Assembly: GCF_022682495.2 (NCBI RefSeq) | Contig: NC_071393.1 | Location: forward strand, 104,116,304-104,180,303 | Reading direction: 5' to 3' | DNA from: Desmodus rotundus | Taxonomy: Eukaryota > Chordata > Mammalia > Chiroptera > Phyllostomidae | Length of the DNA stretch: 64,000 nucleotides | Program-made: the position numbers and the translations under genes | In this document: positions 1-12,814 of the stretch, in pieces | Layout: each line of letters begins with the position of its first letter | How positions within the stretch are numbered: the first letter of the stretch is position 1 | Notes under the pieces: generated by a model | Seen by the model: the letters and a program-made list of their open reading frames with translations, nothing else | Databases searched by the model: none | What the model was told of the DNA's origin: nothing

Positions 1-470
1 TAGGAAAGCTAGAGAGGGCGAAGCAGAGGAACGAATCTTTTTAAGTTGCTGACACTGAGTAGGAAGAGAGAAAGTAGTGGGGCTTTGTGCCCCATAGTTA
101 ACCTTTTACTTCAGAAATAAGAAAATGAAGCCACTGGACTTTTGATCAAAACAGCACTAAGCCTCACTGATGGCAGGGAAAAAAAACTTAAGCAAAATCA
201 AAGAAAACTGTGCCATAGAGATTAGATGATCTTTCACTGCCGAAAGGTGTAGTTATTTCCAAGCTATAAAAAATGCTCATAGATACTCACGTTTCACTTT
301 TTTTTCCCAAAGAGTCTCTCTCCCAGTCTGTCAGCACTAAAGTGTATGTATGATGGTTTGGCATCCAAGGTAGCATCTATTTTAGGTTACAAAGCAGGAA
401 CAAAGATGTAGATTCTGAAGACCAAACGTTTGGAACCTAATAAGCCTACACAGGTTCTCTGTGTTCACTC
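1..470. other. intronic/unique sequence
   Basis: No convincing ORF, RNA gene or recognisable repeat was seen here. It reads as ordinary AT-moderate mammalian non-coding DNA, presumably intron of the gene whose exon lies at 42.3-42.6 kb. Confidence 0.4.
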
Positions 471-471
471 A

Positions 472-600
472 GTTCAGCAATTTATTAAGCTGCTTCTATG
501 ACACAGAACTTGCTGGAGGACAGACACAGAGATGATCAAGACAAAGTCCTGCCTTCAAGGAACTTATGTCTCCCAGGAGTTAACATACGACACGTGGTTA
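472..600 (-). repeat. L2 LINE 3'-end fragment
   Basis: Reading the plus strand, a TTTATTAAG-type start is followed by wording close to the reverse complement of the L2 3' end (a 'tgctggaggacagacacagagatg' area, then 'tcctgccttcaaggaactta'). This is an ancient, diverged copy with no coding capacity. The family call is from memory of the consensus. Confidence 0.4.
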
Positions 601-1290
601 AGTCCCCATGATGGCAGTGATGTCTGTCACAAATAATGACTAAAGCCCTTTACTACAGAAACTCAGGGAAAAACTCGCTTCCTTTTGAAGATTTTCAAAG
701 ATAGCAAGGCTGACACGAGGGTGCCCGGTGCCGCATAGGAAGCTCATCCTGCGAACAACACAGGCATTTCCACTACGGCTCAGAAAAAGAGCAACACTTG
801 TTTGTTGTTTATTTGTTTGTTTGTTCAAAGTCCCAACTACTGAATTCTGATCCTGAGTCCCTAGTTGATTCCCCTGACGATTCACTGCCCCTGTGGCTTG
901 AAGAGTGAGTGATTCTACCCGGAACCATCTTCGCTGAAGGGTTTGTGTCCATCTAGATTCTCACGCAGAGAATCACCGTAACTAACCCAAGCCTGGATTT
1001 CACACTAATTTCTCTGCAGCGCACACCTCAGGTCCCACAGCACAGCACCCACCTTCGAACTGCTGGCCGCAAGGGGAGCACTGTTCAGACGGCTTTTACC
1101 TCTGTGCTTTGATTGATTTTCCCACGGCAGGGCAAATGCCCGTCAGTACACCACGGTCTAACCCTGCAGGTGCAGTAAAAGGGAAAGAGGGGGGACAAAC
1201 AGACCCTTCGCCAAGCCTCACAGGCTGGAGCAGAGCTCTTGGCTGCTTTACACACAGCCCGTTCAGTCCAAGCAAGTCCAATGGGGACCC
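601..1290. other. unique intronic sequence
   Basis: Short ORFs on both strands (for example 640-885 minus) show no codon structure, motif or similarity I recognise. Nothing functional was identified. Confidence 0.35.
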
Positions 1291-1294
1291 TATT

Positions 1295-1465
1295 CCATTG
1301 CTCGGTACTATGTTAGCTAACACTTACTGTACGCCTACTAGGCACCAGTGCTGTGCTAAGTATTTTGCAAATATGTCATGAAGTTCTCAAAACAACTCTG
1401 CTACTGTCCCGTTTTACAAAGGAGGAAGCTGGGGAAGTGCAAGGCTCATGGGGACATTCTACAAA
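1295..1465 (+). repeat. MIR SINE
   Basis: The order of landmarks is typical of MIR: a 'gtgctgtgctaagtattttgcaa' area, a run of 'ctcaaaacaactctgc', then 'gttttacaaaggaggaagctgggg'. These correspond to the conserved core and the 'bases lost to gel and tRNA-unrelated' half of the family. The copy is old and diverged. A 17-bp direct repeat, CAAATGCTTGATATGAA, lies just downstream at 1462-1478 and 1510-1526. Confidence 0.65.
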
Positions 1466-1734
1466 TGCTTGATATGAAATGCTTTCATACGAAGCAGCAC
1501 TTTGCATATCAAATGCTTGATATGAAGGCAAATGCTTGTCTTCAGGGCTTTTGGTCAAAGCATTTTCAGAACAGTTGTTTGTTTGCCTCTCTGCAGCATT
1601 CCCTCCATCAGGGGCTCCCCTTGGAACAGTCCTTTTCTTTATCTTCTGTGACACCACGCTTCTCACATCTCTGATTGCTCCTCCTCGGCCCCCTGTGGGG
1701 GGCTGACCCACTCTACCTCACCTTTGAATTGTTG

Positions 1735-2480
1735 AACTGTCCCAGGGTCCTCTTCCAGGCCATGGCATCAGTTACCACCCAGAGCTGATCACTGCAACAC
1801 GTACAGCTCCAATCGAGCCTCTTCTCTGAGACACAGCTCTCCTGCACGTGTCTCTCGCGTACACAGAACTCAGGTCATGATCTCTTCTCCTCTCCGCCCT
1901 GCACTTCCCCTGCCTCATCCAGACTAGCCTTTTCCATCTCAGTAATGACACCACTCCCCACCCAACTGCGTCAGCCAGAAACCTAAGGCACCTTCAACTC
2001 TTACCTTCCCTTCCTCCCAACATCAAATCACCATCAAGACCTTTTGATTCGACCTCTTACATTACTCTTGAATCCATTTACTGTCTCTCTGTCCAAGTAA
2101 AAGCCACCTATCCTCTTGTCCAGTCTGTTGTGACAAGCTCCTCATTGGTGTCCCTGCATCTGTTCTTGTTCCTCCTCTACTCATTTCCACTGTTCGTATA
2201 GCATTCCTTGGGAGACACCTACAGCCAGAGTGATGCCTTCAAAATTCAAATTGCACATTAGAACCTTTCCATAGCATCCCACTGCTCACAGTATAAAACC
2301 CCACATCTTTAACCTGATCAGCAAGGTCTGGCAGAGTTTGGCCCTCTGCCAGAGTTTGGATTTGTACGTGGAATCTTCACGAACCCAATAAGAATGAAGG
2401 ATTCTGAGCCCCACAACGGTGTCCAGCTTGCTCCTCGGCGACAGACTGAAGACTTCAAGCAAATTTTGGCTGGTTAGCAC
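1735..2480 (+). repeat. probable L2-type LINE body fragment
   Basis: The stretch has the pyrimidine-rich wording typical of L2 3' regions ('tccatagcatcccactgctcac', then 'ataaaaccccacatctttaacctgatcagcaaggtctgg'). It is strongly diverged, carries no ORF, and its limits are approximate. It could instead be another old LINE or LTR relic. Confidence 0.35.
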
Positions 2481-3160
2481 CATGATGGACGGGCTTGCCC
2501 TGGGTTGTGCTCTTAGGAGCAATGATCCTGCAGTTTAATAATCTGTGATACACAGCGCTTTGCCCGAAACACTAAAGAGTTTAAGAAGATAGCTCTAGTC
2601 ATAGAGGCGAGAATGTTTTCTTTTAAAGTTTAATATGTATTAAGTGAGCCTTGCAGAAGCTACTGGAGGAGATGAAAACTTTTATGCAGAAGTTTGGCTT
2701 GTTGATAAAAGAACTTTTAGATGGGATATCGCTAAAGGGAACAAAAATGGGATTCCTCCCAACGTAAGAGCTGCTGAGTCACAGAATCATAACTTGTGAG
2801 CGTGGAAAAGACCATCAAGGTTACTCTCAGCTCTGCTTCACTCCCAAAGAAAGTCATTCTGCAGTATTTTGGATCTATAGTTTCTGTTTCCAATGAGCTC
2901 CAAATGATTCACATGTATCAACCAAACAATCAACCAACCCATAAATATTTTCTGGTCTTCTGATAGCTGCGAAATGCTGTTGGGGAGTGGGGGGCGTGCA
3001 GAAAGATGCACCTGTTCCTTTCCAAAGCTCATAGTTTCATGAAGTGGAATAAAAGCTCATTATAAAGCTGCATGAGTTGGGTGCCATGAGATGCACAAGA
3101 GGTGCTTTAGGAGAAGAGAGACCACCTGTGAGATTAGGTGCTAACGAGGGGCTTCCCATC
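2481..3160. other. unique intronic sequence
   Basis: Nothing beyond generic AT-rich intronic sequence was recognised. ORFs here (2838-3032 minus, 3077-3277 plus) are short and unsupported. Confidence 0.35.
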
Positions 3161-3164
3161 GCTG

Positions 3165-3310
3165 GAAGGAACCCTGGAGCTCATCAGTCCCAGGTCTTCC
3201 TTTGTGCCAAGGAAACTGAGGGGCGAGGGGTTAGGTGCTCTGGCCAAGGTCGTACTGCAAGTCTCTTGGTGAACTAGAGTGAGTAGCCAGGCCCGTTCTA
3301 CCATTCCGCA
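3165..3310 (+). repeat. MIR SINE fragment
   Basis: The sequence shows 'ccaaggaaactgaggggcga', 'ttaggtgctctggccaaggtcgtactgcaag' and a tail resembling 'ccaggcccgttc'. This is the right half of MIR (fraction 'gaggaaactgaggc...aaggtcacacagc'). Confidence 0.55.
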
Positions 3311-3439
3311 GAGCCCCTCATCAGTGTTGGCTTTCTGAAACTGAGCTCTGAGACAGTGTCTGCTAGTTGTCCGCCAGAATCCATTTTCCCGTTTCACAGC
3401 AACAGAACCATTTCTGGGTACCTGTTGCCCAGAGGCCCT

Positions 3440-3800
3440 AGTTTTCTATTCTTTTGCATTTAGAGAGGTGGCCCTGTGACTGAGTTGCGGCCAATGAAGT
3501 CAGTGGAAGTGACATATGTGACTTCGAGCCCCAGCTCCTTCACACCTTCTTCACACCTCCCTTCCCTTGTCCACCTTGTGCAACCCCAATATCAACAACA
3601 CCATAGTGGATGTCAGAGCAGCAGCTTCAGAAGGAACCTGCATCCCTGAATCACCCATGGAGCAGAGCCACCTACCAACCTGAACTGCTTACTGAGGACT
3701 TTTATGCAAGAAAAAAGAAACTCCCCTCTTCAGTGAGCCACTGAATTTATTTTGGAGACTCTTTGTTGTAGCAGCCCAGCCTTGCCCTAACCAACATAAC
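3440..3800 (+). mobile_element. MLT1-like LTR (ERVL-MaLR), partial
   Basis: The 3' part reads like the end of an MLT1-type LTR: 'gagcagagccacctaccaacc', then 'gagccactgaattta', then 'gactctttgttgtagcagcccagcc'. The 5' part matches the 'ccctgtgactgagttgcggccaatgaa' style of the same LTR class. It appears to be an ancient solo LTR without flanking internal sequence. The family name is recalled, not searched. Confidence 0.5.
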
Positions 3801-4019
3801 TTATTACCAGTATTATATAACCGAAGCGAGGTTAAATGAAATTGTATAAGAGCTGTAGTAAGAAATCTGGTGCTTTCCTACGTTCATAAGAAGCAGCACT
3901 TGCATTAACTCCTTGTCCCACCCAGCTCCTGGGATACGTGGATGGAGACATAAGTAGACATTTTATTGGGCAAACAGGCAGACACGTTACTGGGCACTGA
4001 TCAGGTGCCAAACGATTTG

Positions 4020-4210
4020 TTAAACAACTTACATACACATTAGAGTAAGGAATCCCCACAACAAGCCTATGAGCTTGGTGCTCTTATCATCTTCAATTTA
4101 CACATGAGAAAAAAATGAGGCCTGGAGGCATGAATTAAGTCTACAACCAGTTAATGTTGAGTTGAATTCACACCTAAGAATGACTGGCTCTGAAGCCACT
4201 GCACTTTTTA
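4020..4210 (+). repeat. MIR SINE
   Basis: 'gaatccccacaacaagcctatgagcttggtgctcttatcatcttcaatttacacatgagaaa' follows the MIR core, and a diverged 'ctgaagccactgcac' tail continues it. Coding ORFs crossing this stretch (4098-4382 minus) are therefore not genes. Confidence 0.65.
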
Positions 4211-7200
4211 TTTTGATGGACAGGGATCCAGTGAATGAGATCCGTGTGGCAGCAAGGCGAGGCGACCGGAAACACTGAACTGACACACGAGAGATCTGGG
4301 GGTTCCCACACATTATAGCTCTGTCCGAGCTGTTTAGCTTCTCAGAATCTATGTGTCCTCTTGGGTAAACTGTGCTACCCAAACCAGCTGATCTTTAAAG
4401 AAACAGCCCTAACAGTCTGCAGCAAAGACACAAAAACGCAGTTGTCATCCACTCACTACCACCGGTACAACTACCCTTTTACTCTCATATCTGAACCAAG
4501 CAGAAAACCTCGCTAGGGAAATATGGGTTGTGAAGTAAGGTCTGTGTTGCTGTGAAGGAACAGCGCAGTATGAAAGTATAAACAAGCCATATAAAGCAAC
4601 CCCACAGCACCCACAAACTCAAATGCATGGAGTTTCAGAGTGTTGTCAGCTACGACCCTTTTCCCATTTCTTTAGCACAGGAAGACATCACTGATAACTG
4701 TCCCAGAAGGAAAAGATAGAAAAGTTAGGTCTTTCCCACCACCGGTTCTCACTGCAGCCTTGCTTGTGGAGCGGTGCATCTAAAGAAGTAAGCACAGGAA
4801 CACCATATCATAGGCCACCGAATGACCGTAGAAGAATTGAGGAGAGTCAGGAATAAGCCCTAAGGACTCACGAAAGGAGTGACCAACGCCCATCGCTGGA
4901 ACCCTTAAATGCTGTGTAACGTGGTGGGAAGAGGTAGAAAGAGCGAACATTCTGAAGTGGGGCACACAACCCACCCTACAGACACTTAGAGATGGTCTGT
5001 GGGTATAAACGGAGCGGCAAGAGGGCCGCACGAGCACAGGTGCAGGCTGGGAGTCTTCAGGAACAGAAGGCTGCCTCAAACATTCCAGTGGGCTTTCTGG
5101 TGTTTCATGTTTCCCACGGGACATAGAAATCTAGAAGGTCACATTCTTGATGAACCTGCTGAACGCCAGAGGCTAGGCCACTTTGCCAAACCCTTTGCCC
5201 AAACCTAGACAACGAGATCACTGTTGAAAGAGGGAGCAAGATTTCAGAAGAGACCTAGCAAGGATGGTAATCTCATCGCGAAGTGAACTCTAATTGTGGG
5301 GTCAACATTTGCCACCAGCCACTTACATTAAGTATGCATACCCAAGATCCAAGGACTAGAGATTCAAAATATCTCTTCAACGGCTGCCACAGATAAGGCT
5401 CCAAATGGACTCTTGGAAAGGACTCCATTCATGTTTAGAACACTAATCATCTCAAAAGTACCATGTAAATACCCCTTCACACCACATCACTCACCTAAAA
5501 TATACCACTGAGAGCCCTCTGAAGCAATAACTCTTGCTGTGTATGGCGTTTATGGGGAATTAAGGACCAGCTGGAGTCTATGGAATATGAGCCACAGTTA
5601 TGAATGCATAAGAAAAATTTTATATTCTGAATCATTTTTCCAAAGGTAGCATCCTTTGCTGTGCATAATATAAAACCCTGGACGCTGCATTATATGTGAG
5701 TTCCCTGGTACTTTTAGAGAGACTGGTGGACTCCCTTGGGACCACAGCTCCAGATTTCAAACAACCGAAAAGCTAAGCAACAAGATGGGTCAGGAGGATG
5801 TTTACAGATTTCAGCTGTGTTGCCAACACACAGAAAACAAAGTGAGAATTCAGACAAACTAAGACATAAAACTGTCCTAGAACCTGCAAAAGGGGAAAAT
5901 GCTTTCAACATCTTCATAAAATAGATTACACTCTATTTTAATCAATATTGGATTCATTTTTACATCTTACTTTATATGCTCATGATTGCATCTTCAACTC
6001 TCCCTGAGCTATATTTTATTCTCTCTTTCACTTGGCTGCCAACACTGAAGAGACTGAGTCATTCACCTCTGGGTCTCCTACACTGGGTAGTAAAAGCAGC
6101 ATTAATGAGTCAGCTCTACTGTTGTTTCTTTGTAACTCCTTGTCACTAATAGAGAAGAGCTCGTTCTTGGCTTTGTCCCCCCACCACACTCATTTGCCTC
6201 TTTATTCTAACTCCATGAACTTGCAGAAGGCAAGTTGGTCCTAATTCTAACAGATAAATTGACTACCATCAGCAAAGACTGGTCATGGCCTGGTGGGGAG
6301 ATAAAGATTTGAAAATATCTTTAACTATTAACAACCAGCAGTCCTCCAAAACCGTGGTTTGGTCCCTGGAAACTGCAGCACGCGTGAGCCTTAGCTCCAG
6401 ATACTGCAAACAGGGGAACACTGGCAACCAGGACATCGATTTTGTACATGATTCCCATAGAGCTCCCCGGTGAATCTGGAGCAAGAGATATAAACATAAA
6501 TCAACCACAAGGAGCACTTCTAAGTCAGAATGTTTACAAAATACTTCTCTGCCTGCAAAACACCGCTGCTCTTCACAGCCATGCAGACCAGGCGGAAAGT
6601 TACCTCCAGGGCGGGGCTTTTCACGGAGCATGCACAGAGCAAATGCACAAAGGGCAGAGTGTGTGCAGAGCTGCAGGGTCCCAGACTTCCTCTGTGTTTG
6701 CCTAATGGTCAAAGCAGTCATGACCTATGTGTCTGTCAGCTTTATTTCTCCGTGTCTCTCCCTCCAGGTCTTCTCGGCCGGGACCACTGAAGGAGCCTCG
6801 GCCTACCTCGGATCCTGAGGTAACAGTGACGAAGGTGGCCTGCACCAACAGTCTCTCCTCCAGCCCTTGAGCCCCTTTAGGTGAGGCTTAAATTAACTCA
6901 CATTCCAGATTCCACGCTGCACTCCAACCCCGTGAGGTTCCTGAACAACCAACCTGGCCCCGGACAGGCTTAGAGAAGAGTCTCGCCGTCCCTCGCAGCT
7001 CTTACCCCCCAGCCCTGAGCAGGCTCAGTCCAAAGCATCCAGATTCTCGGGTCTGCTCAGTTGCCCAGTCTAGGGCCAGAGGCATTCCCTAAGCCCCAGC
7101 TCACGGGCCAGGCTCTGAAATCCTGCCTGGTTTGTGCCAGGCCCTCCTCCCAGGCTTGATCCTGGTGCCCCACCCACCAGAATCCAATTCTCATTCCTCT

Positions 7201-7700
7201 AGCCCACTTCCTACTGGTGACAGCCCTCCCTGCATAACATCTCACACAGACCCCTCCTGGATTTCCCTCTGCCTTGCTCGCTGCCCTCGGTGGCTGCCTG
7301 AGAATCCACCATTGCTGAAATCAGGACTGAAACTGTTGCTTTCCATCCAACATCATGCCTGGTTCCCCTGAGATCACCTCCAAAGCCAGCGTCTGGTTTC
7401 TTCAAAAAGAGGATGTTTCTAAGAACTATAGGAGAACTCAAAGCCATGGGACGTGGTAAGCACAGAATGCAGAGACTAGTGAGATTAAAACATCAGATAT
7501 GACTGAAGTTCCTATCTGATAGGGCTTTCCCCAGCTCCTTAAACACATTCCACAGATCTAGCAGTACTCCAAAAGATCCAGGGCTCACATTTCACTTCAA
7601 TTAAATGACCTCCCTTACAGCTGCAGAGGACACTAACCCTATAACCCCGCAGGGCAGCTTTCAACTAGGGAGTCAGAGGATGAGCCAGAAATGGAGGCGA
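4211..7700. other. long stretch of intronic sequence, nothing secure
   Basis: Several overlapping ORFs are open here, the longest being 150 codons on the minus strand at 6269-6721. None has a recognisable domain, a conserved start or a plausible splice framework. A weak L2-like pyrimidine-rich stretch may lie near 6000-6230. At 6768-6819 a short block is bounded by a pyrimidine tract plus CAG and by GAG|GTAACA. I treat this as a chance pair of splice-like signals. Confidence 0.35.
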
Positions 7701-7719
7701 AAGTCAGAATCCAGCTTTG

Positions 7720-7925
7720 TACTGGGCCCTATGTTTATATCATCTCATTTACTCCTTACACAAGCCCAGGGAGCTCAAATTATCCTCCATTTTATCCAAA
7801 AAACACTGAGCGCGTGTTAACTTGTCCAAAGTCACTCACTTACTAAGTACGAACTGAGAATTGAGCCCAGATTGGTACAATTCCAGCATGTGAGCTCTAT
7901 CCACTAGCTACAGTGCTTTCCTAGG
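7720..7925 (+). repeat. MIR SINE
   Basis: Landmarks appear in MIR order: 'tatatcatctcatttactccttacacaagcc', 'tccattttatccaaaaa', 'aacttgtccaaagtcactcacttactaagta', 'gaattgagcccag' and 'gctctatccactagctacagtgctttc'. This is one of the more complete MIR copies in the window. Confidence 0.75.
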
Positions 7926-8084
7926 AGACGCTTCCTCCAAGGAGCATCCAGAGGGCAGGGAGGATAACCAGAGGGCTGCGGAACACAGGAGTCACAGAGA
8001 AGGAAGCAGCCAGGGAAGTCCAATGCCCCAGAAAGGCAACCTAAGAAGTGAAAAGGGACAACATATGTGGGAAATGATTTTAAC

Positions 8085-8310
8085 AGAAATGGGTGGACAT
8101 TAAGTGCTAGCTCTGTTCCAGGAACTATGCTAAATGTTTACCTGTTACAACTCTTTTAAGTCTTACAACAGCCCCCTCTCCCTGACCCAGGGATAGAATC
8201 TTTTTATTGATAAACACAAACTAAAACACAGAGAGGTTAAATAATTTGCTGAAGTTGATACAGCTAGCAGGGAGTGGAGTCTGGACTTGAACCCCGGCAA
8301 GCAGGCTGCA
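8085..8310 (+). repeat. MIR SINE
   Basis: A near full-length MIR order is visible: 'attaagtgctagctctgttccagg', 'tatgctaaatgtttacctgttacaa', 'tcttacaacagcccc', 'aaaacacagagaggttaaataatttgc' and 'gaccttgaaccccgg'-like wording at the end. It lies in the same orientation as the MIR 150 bp upstream. Confidence 0.75.
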
Positions 8311-8448
8311 GGGTCTGCAGGCTTAGTCCCTCCAGAAGGTCCCTGAAGACCTCAGCAAGAACAGTTTTCAGTGGGGTGGTGTGATCTTGCCAGCGTGCAG
8401 GTGGGCTGTGGAGAGAAGGAGGAAAAGAGAGTGGGAACCCAAAGGGGT

Positions 8449-8940
8449 GTGTGTGGGTTTCCTAGGGCTGCCATAGCAAAGTACCACAAACTGGAAGGCT
8501 TAATACAACAGAAATTTATCTCTCAGTGCTGGAGGCTACAAGTCCAAAATCAAGGTGTTGACAGGGCCATGCTCCCTCCAGAGACTCTAAGGGAGGACCC
8601 TTCCTTGCCTCCACCAGCCTCTGGTGACCCCAGATGTTCCTTGGCTTGTGGCAGCCTCACTCCAGCCTCTGCCTCAGTCCCCGCATGGCTCCTTACCTCC
8701 ATGTCTGAGTGTCTCTGTGTCTTCTCATGGCACTCTCCTTGTGTGTCTGTGTCTGCGTCCAAATGTCCCTCTTCTTACAGGGACATCAGTGACATTGGCT
8801 TAAGGCCCATCCTACTCATCTCATCTTAATTTGATTAACTCCGCAAAGACCTTCTTTCCAAGAAGGTCACAATCACAGGTCCTGGGGGTTAGGGCTTCAA
8901 CATATTTGTGGCTGGGGAGGATACAATTCAACCCATAACA
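8449..8940 (-). mobile_element. MLT1-type LTR (ERVL-MaLR), near full length
   Basis: The plus strand carries the reverse complement of an MLT1 LTR. Landmarks are 'gtttcctagggctgccatag' at the left, 'gtaccacaaactggaaggctta' and 'acagaaatttatctctcagtgctgg' inside, and 'ggacatcagtgacattggc', 'caagaaggtcacaatcac' and 'acaattcaacccataaca' at the right. An LTR of this class runs TG...CA, which fits the ends seen here. It is a solo LTR with no internal retroviral genes nearby. The plus-strand ORF of 152 codons at 8371-8829 is an accidental reading of the LTR. Confidence 0.75.
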
Positions 8941-11579
8941 GAAGCCATGGGTTCGAGGAAAGGGTTTTTAAAGATAAAGATGAGAAAGATGATCTACTTG
9001 CTCTTTAAAAATAACATTTTATTGAAGATAGCAGACGGGTCCTGGTTCTCTACAAATGAGCAGAAAATCTAATTATCTGCATCCCAAGAAAGGTGTGTCA
9101 TGCTTGGCTTATCATTTTCAATATTCTGCCTTGATTCAATGAGTTGGAGGAGGGCACAGCCTCACAGCATCTGCCAAAACATTCTGGCTGTTCAGTCACG
9201 TCCATCTGTCTGTCCGCGCGGCTCACGTCTCCCCGATCAATAGGAAAAGTGAAATCAGTGCCCCCGTCAAGCTGCACGGTTAACTCAACCACGCAGACTG
9301 GCAAAGGCGGGCAGTTGTGTCAACACTAAAACTCACAAACAGAAACTTGCCACCTGGCTGGAATTCTTTTTATTGCTATTTTTCTTAGGCAATTTAAAAA
9401 CATAGTTTGCAATCCCTCGGTTTATATCAAATGCAAGTAGGAGTCCAAGAACTAGCCTGGAAATATCTTCACTGGCAAAGGGAAGCCTCCCTGAAAGCAG
9501 CCAGTCAGTGCGGATAACCCACGCACGTGTAACCCAGAAATAGCTGTACCTACGATAGAGCAGGCTGATCCAACACCCAAAATATTAGTATTGAGATGCT
9601 GCCTTAAGCAACTGCAGTACAGAATTAGTTATCACATAGGCAAATTGCTACATATAACACTTATGCATTCATTAACTTTTCTCAAAATGTTTATTGCCCA
9701 TTTCTTCCTGACCAGCTTTGCATAGTATGCTAAGCCTGGAAATTTAGAAAATCTCTAATTAAAAACACCTGTAAAGAATGAGCAGGTGGTAGCTGTCAAC
9801 CAGCTTCTGAGGCCTTGAGACACCTCTGATGCTCACTATCGTTTCTCTTTAAATCCACAGCCACTGTATTCACTGCAGTCCTGGAAGGGAAGCAGGACAA
9901 CTCCCAGCTGAGGCAGAAGACGTCGGCATGACCAACAGGCAAGAATGCTCTTAAAGCGAACATACAACGATTGATACAAATGGATGTTGTTCTATTCAAA
10001 TGCACAGCTCGAAAGCTACCATTTGTTTCAATAATATCAGTTATTACTCAAAACTCTGGAAAGGCTGCTTTCCTATGATCACCACCAGATTGCGTAAAGT
10101 GTTTTGTATTCATCAATTTAGCAAATTGTTAGTTAGTGCCTGCCGTGTACATGATGTTGTGCTAGGTGTCATTGATTTTCGAAAGATTCAAGAGTAATTC
10201 AGATCAAAGTCAAATGCATGATAGTGTTAATTAAGCAGGGTAATGTCATTCATGATCAAAAAACGTTTCACAAAAAATATGCTGCCAGCCAAAACATAGT
10301 TCACTCCGCATGCATCAAAGACAGCCGTTCAGTGGTTTCAGAATCTCTCAGAATATGTCTGGCTGACATGGGCTTTGGAGAACGAATTCTTAGGGAGAAA
10401 ATGCCATTGATTTAAGAGAAAAAATGCCGGTTTTTCTCACTGTGTGGCTGCAGCCATTCTGTTCCCTCAAGCCTCAAGGCTCCAGGAGACATGTCAAATC
10501 AGACACTTAGGCTGAGCCCACCAGCCACCCTCACCATTTATCATCTTCCCCAGAGACTGTTTTTCCAAGTTTCCCTTGAGAGACCAAAACGAATGGTGAG
10601 TCACGGTTTCTATGCATCACTGCAAGTATACAGCGTGCTCTGCACAGAGCTGCTCCTCATGCCCACACTGTCCTTTAGAATGAGCTCGTTTCCTTCCCTC
10701 ATTTACTCTTCACCGGAGGCCGGCAACGAGCCAGCCCTGCAGGCAGACGTGAGTGACTGGAAGAGCCGTTTATGTAACAGTTCGTTCCACGTTATTCCCA
10801 CCACCCAACTCTGTGTCCTTGAGTGTCCTGAGACCCATCTCGAGTGTGCGCAGAACCTGCGATGTGCTTCTAACCAATGACACGGCCAAGGGGATGAAAT
10901 GTCGCTTCCGTGACCATGTTACAGAAGACCGTCACGTCTTTCCTGCCCAGACTTTCTCTCCTGTTGGCTCCGACGAAGCGAGCTGTTACGTTGTGAGCTG
11001 CCCAGGATGAGGCCCATGTGGCAAGAACCTGAGGGCAGCCGTGAGCCAACAAGTCCGGAAGCCCTCAGTCCTACCACCAGCCAGAAACCGCATTCTGCCA
11101 ACAACCGCCTGAGCTTGGAGGCAGACACTTCTCCAGTCTGGCCTTGAGAGGGGGTCATGCCTCAGCTGATACCTTAAAGCTGAGATGCCAAAGCAGAAGC
11201 CCTAACGAAGCGGCGCCTTGCTCCTAGCACTGCTTCACCTCCGTAAGCTTTCCTCAGCATGTCAGAGGCATTGCTCGTTTACCTCACATGAAATAACTGC
11301 TGATTTTTAGAAAATCCCAGAACAACTCTATGACTACCAACAGCAAGCATATAAATATGCTGAGATAGTAGCATGCATATACTACTCTACTATACTACAT
11401 GTGCATAGACACATACTACATATGCATGCCAGTATATATACACATGTATACATATACATGCAGTGTCTCCGCATGTATAAACATGTCCTAGCATGTCACA
11501 GTCATGCTTGCCACACATTCTCTGCCTCCCTGTGCCAGGGGAGGAAGTTAAACATTTTCTTCATAGTTACCTTCAAGAG
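8941..11579. other. unique intronic sequence
   Basis: No gene or clear repeat was recognised. Around 11340-11520 the sequence is unusually rich in alternating ATGCATAT/CATATACATG steps, a low-complexity purine-pyrimidine stretch. The 129-codon plus-strand ORF at 10491-10880 has no recognisable domain. Confidence 0.35.
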
Positions 11580-11862
11580 TAAACAGGAAATCCAAAACAG
11601 GTAAATTCATGGAGACAGAAAGCGATCCAGTGGCTTCCAGGGCTAGAGGAAGGGAGGAAGGGAGAAAGGGAGTGACAGCTTCATGGGCCAGGGTTTCCTT
11701 CTGGAGCGAAGACAATGTCTTAGAACTAAATGGAGGTGATGCTGGCACAACACTGTGACTATATTAAACGCTACTGAATTGTATATTTTAAAATAGTAAA
11801 TGGTTATTTTATGTTACGTGAATTTTACTGTAATAAAAATGCTTAATATAAAAAAAAAAGAA
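11580..11862 (+). mobile_element. old L1 3' end
   Basis: Wording of ancient L1 3'UTRs is present: 'catggagacagaaagcgatc', 'agtggcttccagggctagagg', then 'actgtgactatattaaacgctactgaattgta' and 'gtgaattttactgtaataaaaatgc', followed by an A-rich tail at about 11850. No ORF2 coding remains. Confidence 0.65.
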
Positions 11863-12810
11863 GGCGTAAACAGGGAGATATAGAATCCCAGAGGCTTTGC
11901 AGGGGAAAGGTTCAGAGAAATACCTTTTGAACCACAAAGGAAGGTCAGTCTGGTCACTTCATTATGAGGAAAAATCAAAAGTAACTGTAGTACATACTGT
12001 TTCCATATACTACATTCATGGACCCTAAGAGGTCAGTGATTATAAAACTTACCAATGGCATTAAAAATACACACTGACTGCAATCCTTATGCATGACTGT
12101 AGAAGCAGTAGCATGCAGAAATCATTGGTATTAGAGTCAAAGGAAATTACCATCACAAATAAGCATAGCTACAACCAGTTTAAGCGAATACATTTTACCT
12201 GGATAATCTACAATGTAACTTAGAATGCAGTGACAGAAAATGGAAAACCATAATGTCCACTATGGGAAAAAGTCTGGAAGATAACAGGCTATTTGTTCCC
12301 TCTGAGGAGAGGGGTTGTGAGTGAATTTCCCCACCTCCTTCAAACACTTCTGAAATGAGGCAGATAGGTTTTCCTTTCCTTTCTTTCTTTTTTAATTTTT
12401 AACTTTACTTTTACTGTTACCACTAGTACAGATAGAACAACCGCAACCTTATTAACAACCCAAGAACCCGTGCAAAGAAACAGGATGAAAAAGTATGTGA
12501 GGTGAGTTAACCACAGTGTCGGGATGGTAGAACACAGGTGAGTCTCCCTTCCGCACTCCTACAACGTCAGAGTTTCTGTGATGAACGTGTTCTGTGCTCC
12601 TGGCAGAAATACATGTGATAAAGGTAGATGACCGGCACACCGGGTATAAAGGTCATCCCGGGTTCCCTTTCCTGTCATCTCCTCTGTGCCTTCCCGTCTC
12701 CTCCTGGGAGGAAGAGGGCCTTCTAGCCTTGGGCACCAACGTGACGCAATATGACGAGAACGCAATGGCAACAGAGAGGTTTGTTTGTCTGGGCTGATAT
12801 CTCCCTCTGA
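11863..12810. other. unique intronic sequence
   Basis: A pyrimidine-rich low-complexity run lies at 12369-12410. Nothing else was recognised. Opposed ORFs near 12.45-12.82 kb are unsupported. Confidence 0.35.
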
Positions 12811-12814
12811 AAAC

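Noticed and set aside
6269..6721. 150-codon minus-strand ORF
   Set aside because: No domain, no repeat explanation, no splice or promoter context, and several overlapping ORFs on the other strand are just as open.
6768..6819. Possible 52-bp exon with pyrimidine tract/CAG and GAG|GTAACA
   Set aside because: Such pairs occur by chance in tens of kb of intron. There is no coding or conservation evidence, and it is on the strand opposite to the recognised exon.
8371..8829. 152-codon plus-strand ORF
   Set aside because: It lies within an MLT1-type LTR read antisense.
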